Assembly: GCA_007125255.1 (NCBI GenBank)
Contig: SLDM01000544.1
Coordinates: 1-5,161, forward strand
Length of the DNA: 5,161 bases
Direction: 5' to 3'
DNA from: Phycisphaerales bacterium
Lineage (GTDB): Bacteria; Planctomycetota; Phycisphaerae; Phycisphaerales; SM1A02
This document shows, in pieces, positions 1-5,161 of this stretch (the first letter of the stretch is position 1; each line of letters starts with the position of its first letter). The notes below the pieces were generated by a model. It was not told the DNA's origin. It saw nothing but the letters and a program-made list of their open reading frames with translations, and did no database searches. The position numbers were made by a program, and so were the translations under genes.

Positions 1-3000
1 GAACGGAACTGGAGATAAAGAATCAGAAAGATGATCGCCAGCGACACCGGCAGAACGACGCGCAGTGTGGCTATGAAGCGTTGCTGCTGCTCATAGGTGC
101 CGGCGAAGGTGTAGCTCACGCCGGCGGGCAGCGCCAACTCGCCATCATCGATCATGCGCTGAAGGTGATCGCGGGCCAGTTGGACGACTTCGACCTCCGC
201 CATGCCGCGCTGGCCGCTGAAGGTGATATACGAAACGAGAAAGGTGTCCTCGCTTTTGATCGCCTGCGGTCCGCGCTGGTAGCGGATCTCAGCCAGCTCG
301 CGCAGCGGCACCTGGGCGCCGTTCATCCCCGGCACGAGAATCTGTTCGAGCTGATCAATGTCATCGCGCAGTTCGCGCGGATAGCGCACCCGCACCGGAT
401 AGCGTTCGCGGCCTTCGACGGTGGTAGTGAGCGTCATCCCGCCCACTGCGACGCTGATCACCTCCTGCACATCGGCGATACTCAGCCCGTAGCGGGCGAT
501 GCGCTCACGGTCGATCTCGATCTCGAGATACGGCTTGCCGACGACACGGTCGGCATTGACGGTATCGGGATTGACGCCCGGCGCATTGCGCAATGCACGT
601 TCGATGGTGACGGCCATTCGATCGAGGGTTGCCAGATCGGGACCGCGGAGCTTGAGACCCATCGTGGCCCGCATGCCGGACTGGATCATGACCTGACGAA
701 TCTCAATCGGGCCGTACATGGATGCGCCGGTCACGCCGGTGAGCCGGGCGGCATCGATCATTTCATCCCAGATGTCCCGCGGTTCACGGATGTGCTCGCG
801 CCATTGCCGGTACGGCCGGCCATCGGGGTCGGGAACGAGCGCATCCGGATCGGCGACAAGCTCGGGGAATTCCTCGTGGGCCGGCAGCAGTTCGCCATGC
901 TCATCGACGAAGCTGCTTCGCTCAGAGTCATAGGCGAAGTTGACGCGCCGGCCGGCATCGTCGGTTTTATATTCTGACCGGTAGTTGACGAACGACTCGA
1001 TCATGCCGATGGGCGCGGGGTCGAGGGCGGTCTCTGCCCGGCCGATCTTGCCGAGCACTTCGGTCACTTCCGGTACATTTTCGATGGCGAGGTCCTGATG
1101 CTTCAGGATGTCGAGCGCCTCACCGATTGAACCGTGGTACGACAGCGTGGGCATCCACAGGAACGATCCTTCATCAAAGCGCGGCAGGAACTCGCGGTCG
1201 AGGCCGGGGAAGGCGTGATAGAGCGTGCCCCACAGTTTCGAGGTTGTGACCCTTTCCCGCTCCATTCCGAACATCTCGGCAGTACGCGGCACGAAGGAAA
1301 AGACGTTTCCGAAACCGAGCCAGACGGTCATGCCGGCGATGACCATGAATGCGGGGACGGCGAGAAAGAGCAGTTTGACCTTCAGCAGCGCCCGCAGAAT
1401 CGAGGGATAGAGCAGCATGAAGATGACGAATATCGCGAGCACACTGCCAATGAGCACCGCGACGAAGATGAAGTTGCGCATCGTACCGGGGTTCGCGCCG
1501 AGCGGCTCCCAGACGACGGCCAGCACATACGCGACGAACACGGCGATGACCGCGTTGATGATCCAGCGCGCTGCAGTGTGAATGAATGTCGGTATCCGCT
1601 CGCGCAGCAACTGAAACAGCGCGATCACGATCGCCGCAATGGCGACGGGCAGGAGCAGACTCCAGCCCATACGGATGGAGGCGATCGCGCAGGCGGCGCC
1701 GACGAGGACGAGTCCTGACAGGAACAGGGTGCGCAGCTGCGAGCGGCGTGGGGGTTTGCGGGCGATGATGAGATGGACGATCGCGGGAATGACGGTAATT
1801 GCGGTGATGACCGATGCGATGAGCACGAACGTCTTGGTATACGCCAGCGGCGTGAACATCCTGCCTTCCGGTCCGGTCAGCGCAAAGACGGGCAGAAAGC
1901 TCACGACCGTCGTCATGATGGCGGTGAGCACCGCCGAGCCGACTTCGATGGCGCCGCGATAGACGACTTCCAGACGCGGCTCATCCGGATCGGCCTCGTC
2001 AAGATGCCTGAGAATGTTCTCCGACATGATGAGGCCCATGTCGACGATGGTTCCGATGGCGATGGCGATGCCCGCCAGTGCGACGACGTTGGCATCGACG
2101 CCGAAGAGCTTCATGCCGATGAAGCACATGAGCACCGCCATCGGCAGCATGAAGCTGATCGAGCCGGCGGTGCGCAGATGGAGGAGCATGATGATGACGA
2201 CGAGGATCGTCACGAGCACCTGCTGCACCAGGGCATCGTTCAGCGTGGCGAGTGTGGCGTAGATCAGCTCCGTACGGTCATAGAAGGGAACGATCGTGAC
2301 GGTGCTCCGGGTGATCCAGTCGGGCCATTGATCTCTCGAAGTATCCTGCAGGAAGTCACTCCATGCCTCATGGTTCAATGTCCCCCCGATGAATGCATCA
2401 AAGTCATGCGAGCTCGCGAATCGGGTGACCTCATCAGCGGTGGCTTGGTCCCAATCGATCACCGCGCGGGAGGGCAGGCCGGGGCTGACCTCGTCGATCT
2501 GATCCTTGACGTTGTGGATCGCCTGCAGCGGGTTGTACCCTTCGCGCACCGTGACGACGCCACCGACCGCTTCCGCCCCGCCGAGCGTGATCGCGCCGCG
2601 CCGCTGGGCCGGGCCGAGGGAAACCGTCGCGACGTCGCGCAACAGGATCGGCACGTGATCCTCGCCGGTGGAGAGGACGATCTGCTCAAGGTCCGCCAGT
2701 TCCTTCACGAACCCCACCCCGCGGACGATGTACTCGACCCGGTTGATCTCGGTCACGCGGGCGCCGATGTCAAGGTTGCCTTCGCGCACGGCCTTGCTGA
2801 CATCCATGATCGAGACGCCGTAGGCCCGCATCGCTTCGGGATCGACATCGATCTGGTATTCCTGCACGAACCCGCCGACACTGGCGACTTCCGCGATACC
2901 TTCCGCCGACGCCAGCCCGTAGCGCACGAACCAGTCCTGGATGGTGCGCAGCTCATGCAGGTCCCACCCGCCGATCGGTTTACCATCGGGGTCACGGCCT

Positions 3001-3500
3001 TCGAGCGTGTACCAGAAGATCTGCCCAAGTCCCGTCGCATCGGGACCGAGCGAGGGTTGCGCGCCGGCGGGCAGGGTACCGGTGGGGAGCGAGCCGAGCT
3101 TCTCGATCAGCCGCGCACGCGACCAGTAGAACTCGACCGATTCATCGAAAATCACGAAGATCGACGAGAAGCCGAACATGGAGATGCTTCGGACCTCCTT
3201 GACACCGGGCACGCCGAGCAGCGCGACGGTGAGCGGATAGGTCACCTGATCGTCTATATCCTGCGGTGAGCGACCCGACCAACTCGTGAAGACGATCTGC
3301 TGGTTCTCGCCCGTATTGGGTATCGCATCGACCGGTACGGGATTGCGCGGCAGCCAGTCGAGCGCTTCGGGCATGTCCCAGTCAAACGGCGCGACGGCAA
3401 TACCCCAGCCCATCGTCAGCAGAACCACGATCACGACGATCAGTTTCTGTTCGAGACAGAACCGGATGATTCGGTCGAGGATGGAAGCACGTTCGTTCAC
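1..3500 (-). CDS. cusA: CusA-like heavy-metal efflux RND permease (partial, C-terminus beyond left edge)
   Basis: This is the inner-membrane, proton-driven RND permease of a Cus-type Cu(I)/Ag(I) efflux complex. It takes metal from the periplasm or cytoplasm and passes it through the adaptor and an outer-membrane channel. The frame is open for 1166 codons from GTG at 3500 to the window edge. It shows TM1 (about residues 20-37), the porter motifs QVTYPLTVALLGVPGVKEVR (85-104), LGPDATGLG (151-159) and EVASVGGFVQEYQ (204-216), and TM4 GIAIAIGTIVDMGLIMSEN (477-495) with D487 matching the essential CusA D405. TM6 lies near 552-576, TM7 near 709-729 and TM8 starts near 1148. Met783, Met833 and Met938 align with the Cu/Ag ligands M573, M623 and M672 of E. 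coli CusA; E777, D827, E835 and R935 align with neighbouring cleft residues. E. coli CusA has 1047 residues; this one should reach about 1320 because of insertions near 345-399, 583-698, 731-770 and 843-905. The GTG start is chosen because it precedes TM1 and has an excellent ribosome-binding site. The gene overlaps the adaptor by four bases. Family assignment is very sure; Cu/Ag rather than another metal is inferred. Confidence 0.96.
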   Translation of the reverse strand, partial: MNERASILDRIIRFCLEQKLIVVIVVLLTMGWGIAVAPFDWDMPEALDWLPRNPVPVDAIPNTGENQQIVFTSWSGRSPQDIDDQVTYPLTVALLGVPGVKEVRSISMFGFSSIFVIFDESVEFYWSRARLIEKLGSLPTGTLPAGAQPSLGPDATGLGQIFWYTLEGRDPDGKPIGGWDLHELRTIQDWFVRYGLASAEGIAEVASVGGFVQEYQIDVDPEAMRAYGVSIMDVSKAVREGNLDIGARVTEINRVEYIVRGVGFVKELADLEQIVLSTGEDHVPILLRDVATVSLGPAQRRGAITLGGAEAVGGVVTVREGYNPLQAIHNVKDQIDEVSPGLPSRAVIDWDQATADEVTRFASSHDFDAFIGGTLNHEAWSDFLQDTSRDQWPDWITRSTVTIVPFYDRTELIYATLATLNDALVQQVLVTILVVIIMLLHLRTAGSISFMLPMAVLMCFIGMKLFGVDANVVALAGIAIAIGTIVDMGLIMSENILRHLDEADPDEPRLEVVYRGAIEVGSAVLTAIMTTVVSFLPVFALTGPEGRMFTPLAYTKTFVLIASVITAITVIPAIVHLIIARKPPRRSQLRTLFLSGLVLVGAACAIASIRMGWSLLLPVAIAAIVIALFQLLRERIPTFIHTAARWIINAVIAVFVAYVLAVVWEPLGANPGTMRNFIFVAVLIGSVLAIFVIFMLLYPSILRALLKVKLLFLAVPAFMVIAGMTVWLGFGNVFSFVPRTAEMFGMERERVTTSKLWGTLYHAFPGLDREFLPRFDEGSFLWMPTLSYHGSIGEALDILKHQDLAIENVPEVTEVLGKIGRAETALDPAPIGMIESFVNYRSEYKTDDAGRRVNFAYDSERSSFVDEHGELLPAHEEFPELVADPDALVPDPDGRPYRQWREHIREPRDIWDEMIDAARLTGVTGASMYGPIEIRQVMIQSGMRATMGLKLRGPDLATLDRMAVTIERALRNAPGVNPDTVNADRVVGKPYLEIEIDRERIARYGLSIADVQEVISVAVGGMTLTTTVEGRERYPVRVRYPRELRDDIDQLEQILVPGMNGAQVPLRELAEIRYQRGPQAIKSEDTFLVSYITFSGQRGMAEVEVVQLARDHLQRMIDDGELALPAGVSYTFAGTYEQQQRFIATLRVVLPVSLAIIFLILYLQFR
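1407..1754 (-). other. Hydrophobic insertion between TM6 and TM7 of the permease (about four extra helices)
   Basis: Residues 583-698 contain four hydrophobic stretches, about 591-609, 612-632, 645-664 and 676-698, before the usual TM7 (709-729). From the TM6 proline to the start of TM7 the spacing is about 137 residues against about 43 in E. coli CusA. An even number of added helices would leave the orientation of the second half of the permease unchanged. The helix count is by eye, without a prediction program. Confidence 0.7.
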
Positions 3501-5161
3501 GTGTCACCTCCTTCAGCAGCGATCAACTCACGGGCATGCCGAACACCTTCGCGCAGTTGCGGCAGGTGATCGCGCCGCGCATCGAGAGATTCGGCTTCGA
3601 GGATCGCCCGTAACGCCTCCATGATCTCGACATCCGCCCGCAGCCACGCCTGTATCGCCGCATCATCGAGCGACCCGAAGTCGAGCGCGAACAGAGCATC
3701 CTGCATCTGACGGACCGCCTGCCGTGCATGATCTTCGTGCTCATGCTCAATCGCGCCGGCAATCTCATCGAAGACGAGCAGTGCTTCATTCGCTGATCTG
3801 CGAAAGTCGTCATCAAACTCGATTTCTGGGGCACGATCCTCATCAACATCGTTTCGTTCCCCATGCCTTTCTGTCTCCATGTCTTCATGCCGCTCCATCT
3901 TCACTTCACCGACGATCTCGCCACAGCGAAACATCTGAGAGCCGAAGTACGGATTCGTGATCGAGGAGTCGCGTTGGAGCCAGTCCGCGCCGCGGAAATC
4001 ATCGACCATCGGGCAGTGCGCGCGGTAGACCGTGCCCGCGCGATCGCCGATAAACTGGGACACCATGAGGGCGGTGAACTCGGTCAGCGGTTCGAGCTTC
4101 TCCCGCAGCGTTTCGATGTCATCGGTCTCAAGCATGTCGTGCAGCACGCGATGAAACTCGCGATCGAGTTGATCCCACGCCTGGCGTGCCCTTTCATCAA
4201 GAAGATCAGGATCCACGTCGTAAAGCCGCTCATGCATTTCGTGGGTGAAAAGGGCGCTCGCATCAGCGTCATCTCGTGACAACGCACCCATCACGGCGAG
4301 ATAGTCATCCAGTACCTCCGTCAATTGCGCTGCGAACGCATCCGGTACGTCTTCAGGGTGGATCGCCAGTGCCGGGTGATCACCGGCAACAATCGGTTCC
4401 GGTTCCACTGTCTCCTCCGCCGGCTGCATCATGCTCGGCCGGCCGCGAATCTGCAGTTCGCTGTCAATTCGGAACTGGCCATTGACGACGACAAGTTCAC
4501 CCTCCTCAACCCCCTCAAAGACGAGGTAGTTTTCTCCGACGCGCGGCCCAAGCAGGAGATCGCGCGCTTCAAAGGTCGGGCGCTCGGTATCGCGCAGTTT
4601 GACGTACACGACCGCGCGGCGACCGGTGATCAGCGGCGCACTTGCGGGTATCGTCAGCGGTTGGCCTGCCTCCTCGCCTTCGTGCCTTCGCACCTGGCCC
4701 TCCTCATCCACCGCCGACCGCACCGTTCCCTTGACAAACATCCCCGGCTTCAGCCGCCCCCCTTCGTTCGGCAGATCAACGCGCACGCGCACCGAGCGCG
4801 TGCGATCATCCAGCACCGGATCAATGAACGCGACCGTTCCTTCAAACGTACGGCCAGGCACTGATTGCGTTGTGAACTCCACCGGCTGGCCTTCGAAGAG
4901 CCAGTGCAAATCAGATTCAAAGACGCTCAGGTTCACCCACAGATGCGAGAGATCCGCGACGGCAAAAAGCGAGTCACCGGTGTTGACATATTCGCCTTCA
5001 CGGACGAACCGCTGCGTGACAACTCCGCCCATCGTGGCGCGGATCGCAATATGATCGCGCACTTCACGCGTCGTCTCCAGTTCATCAATGAACACGGGAC
5101 TCACGCCGAGAAGGCGCAGACGCTCGCGCGCCGCCTCGACGCCCGCATCCATACCACCACC
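3497..5161 (-). CDS. cusB: CusB-like periplasmic adaptor of RND efflux pump with C-terminal DUF3347-like domains (partial, N-terminus beyond right edge)
   Basis: This is the membrane-fusion adaptor that bridges the RND permease and the outer-membrane channel in the periplasm. The frame is open to the right edge, with three Gly codons before the first in-window ATG (5152). That ATG is not the real start, because signal sequence, first lipoyl half and most of the alpha-hairpin are missing. Numbering from this Met: 1-30 is the end of the hairpin; 33-76 is the second barrel-sandwich half (MGGVVTQRFVREGEYVNTGD, then ADLSHLWV); 77-145 is the beta-barrel (IDPVLDDRTRSVRVRVDLPN, LKPGMFVKG); 165-237 is the membrane-proximal domain. 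About 269-413 resembles DUF3347 and ends in HCPM (379-382) and NPYFGSQMFRCG (400-411), with C380, M382, M407 and C410 as possible metal ligands. Residues 416-448 are a charged linker with His and Met. Residues 450-545 are a helical domain that repeats the DUF3347-like fold without the Cys motifs. Such long tails are not present in E. coli CusB. The gene is first of the two in transcription order and its stop overlaps the permease start. Adaptor assignment is very sure; the DUF3347 name is from motif memory. Confidence 0.93.
   Translation of the reverse strand, partial: GGGMDAGVEAARERLRLLGVSPVFIDELETTREVRDHIAIRATMGGVVTQRFVREGEYVNTGDSLFAVADLSHLWVNLSVFESDLHWLFEGQPVEFTTQSVPGRTFEGTVAFIDPVLDDRTRSVRVRVDLPNEGGRLKPGMFVKGTVRSAVDEEGQVRRHEGEEAGQPLTIPASAPLITGRRAVVYVKLRDTERPTFEARDLLLGPRVGENYLVFEGVEEGELVVVNGQFRIDSELQIRGRPSMMQPAEETVEPEPIVAGDHPALAIHPEDVPDAFAAQLTEVLDDYLAVMGALSRDDADASALFTHEMHERLYDVDPDLLDERARQAWDQLDREFHRVLHDMLETDDIETLREKLEPLTEFTALMVSQFIGDRAGTVYRAHCPMVDDFRGADWLQRDSSITNPYFGSQMFRCGEIVGEVKMERHEDMETERHGERNDVDEDRAPEIEFDDDFRRSANEALLVFDEIAGAIEHEHEDHARQAVRQMQDALFALDFGSLDDAAIQAWLRADVEIMEALRAILEAESLDARRDHLPQLREGVRHARELIAAEGGDT
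3504..3513 (-). promoter_or_regulatory. Ribosome-binding site for the CusA-like gene, inside the adaptor's last codons
   Basis: On the minus strand this reads AAGGAGGTGA, a ten-base match to the usual 16S rRNA anti-Shine-Dalgarno tail. The GGAGG core ends six bases before the GTG start at 3500. It encodes the adaptor's final residues (EGGD), so coding and initiation signals share the same bases. It decides the GTG start, since no ATG lies at a suitable distance. Together with the GTGA stop/start overlap it suggests translational coupling and a fixed adaptor-to-permease ratio. Confidence 0.9.
3518..3820 (-). repeat. Second, diverged copy of the DUF3347-like helical domain (copy 2)
   Basis: Residues 445-545 of the adaptor align without gaps to residues 280-357 of copy 1 at an offset of 177 residues (copy 2 part 457-534). 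The best stretch is LDERARQAW (318-326) against LDDAAIQAW (495-503), continuing with matched D, E, L, LE, R and L positions. In the 41 columns from 317 and 494 I count 14 identities. Copy 2 stops before the CPM/NPYFG/CG part, so it has no Cys at all. It looks like an old in-frame domain duplication that kept the fold but lost the metal motif. Confidence 0.62.
3812..3907 (-). other. Acidic, His/Met-containing linker between the two adaptor C-terminal domains
   Basis: Residues 416-447 are dominated by Glu, Asp, Arg, His and Met and are probably disordered. The start contains an imperfect short tandem repeat, MERHED followed by METERHGE (bases 3898 to 3857), seen at DNA level as two ATGGAG starts each followed by a GGCAT. 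A second His/acid cluster, HEHEDH (470-475), lies in the first helix of copy 2. These could bind metal weakly, or simply be a solvent-exposed spacer. Confidence 0.55.
3914..4348 (-). other. DUF3347-like domain at the adaptor C-terminus (copy 1, with Cys/Met motifs)
   Basis: Residues about 269-413 (numbered from the Met at 5152) form a mostly helical segment, FAAQLTEVLDDYLAVMGAL to EFTALMVSQF, followed by YRAHCPM, a WL pair and NPYFGSQMFRCG. The order CPM, WL, NPYFG, M and CG is what I recall of DUF3347 domains attached to or encoded beside metal efflux systems. C380, M382, M407 and C410 are plausible soft-metal ligands, which would suit a role in capturing Cu(I) or Ag(I) near the adaptor. The domain name is from memory and metal binding is inferred. 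Confidence 0.72.

Noticed and set aside
81..977. Plus-strand open frame of 298 codons at the left side
   Set aside because: It is antisense to the conserved porter part of the permease (including the motifs around Met938 and the GLSIADVQ region). No ribosome-binding site or recognisable domain is visible.
1134..1718. Plus-strand open frame with a His/Asp/Glu-rich product that resembles a metal-binding protein
   Set aside because: The composition comes from the complement of Val, Ile, Met and Leu codons in the permease's transmembrane helices (GTC, ATC, ATG and CTC read as GAC, GAT, CAT and GAG). It is an artefact and not a metallochaperone.
2343..2408. Lower-GC patch as a possible mobile-element scar or frameshift
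   Set aside because: The permease frame stays open and in register on both sides, and I see no inverted repeats or target duplication. It is better treated as a variable insertion in the protein.
1773..3269. Long plus-strand open frame (498 codons) rich in His, Asp, Arg and Gly
   Set aside because: It lies entirely opposite the CusA-like gene, whose frame is continuous and conserved to the residue level. The product is low in hydrophobic residues and matches no family; this is the usual antisense shadow of a GC-rich, codon-biased gene.
3863..4864. Plus-strand open frames at 3863-4279 and 4325-4864
   Set aside because: Both are antisense to the adaptor gene, which is supported by clear adaptor and DUF3347-like motifs. 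They have no family resemblance or start signals of their own.
1..5161. Frequent GATC/CGATC words as a possible regulatory or repeat family
   Set aside because: They follow the reading frame and arise from common Ile ATC and Asp GAT codons and their neighbours. There is no regular spacing or conserved flank.

Overview
The window holds two adjoining, same-strand (minus) protein genes and almost nothing else. Together they encode most of a tripartite heavy-metal efflux pump of the Cus type, for Cu(I)/Ag(I) export across a two-membrane envelope. Read in transcription order, right to left, they are a CusB-like periplasmic adaptor (bases 5161 to 3497, its N-terminal part lies beyond the right edge) and a CusA-like RND permease (bases 3500 to 1, its last part, about 155 residues by comparison with E. 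coli CusA, lies beyond the left edge). The stop codon of the adaptor overlaps the GTG start of the permease by four bases (GTGA). A near-ideal ribosome-binding site lies inside the adaptor's last codons, so the two are almost certainly one operon and translationally coupled. There is no intergenic space, and no promoter, terminator, RNA gene, mobile element or CRISPR array is visible. The open frames on the plus strand are antisense shadows of the two genes.

The pump is clearly of the CusA class: the three methionines that bind Cu(I)/Ag(I) in the periplasmic cleft of E. coli CusA all have counterparts here, as do the TM4 aspartate and several cleft residues. The protein nevertheless departs from the E. 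coli enzyme. It carries several large insertions, one of which appears to add four hydrophobic helices between TM6 and TM7, and it lacks most of the methionine pairs described as a relay through and around the E. coli CusA membrane domain.

The adaptor is also unusual. After the standard barrel-sandwich, beta-barrel and membrane-proximal domains it has a DUF3347-like C-terminal domain with Cys/Met motifs. This is followed by an acidic, His-rich linker and a second helical domain that looks like a diverged copy of the first, aligning without gaps at an offset of 177 residues.

The organism is Gram-negative-type (RND pump), with high GC content, strong Shine-Dalgarno use and very acidic proteins. 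The long CusA form and the adaptor-DUF3347 fusion resemble forms I recall from Bacteroidota, Planctomycetota and related phyla. The strong Shine-Dalgarno and high GC argue against Bacteroidota, so a Planctomycetota-like or other environmental GC-rich bacterium is my tentative guess. I see no wholly new system. The interesting points are elaborations of a known pump.
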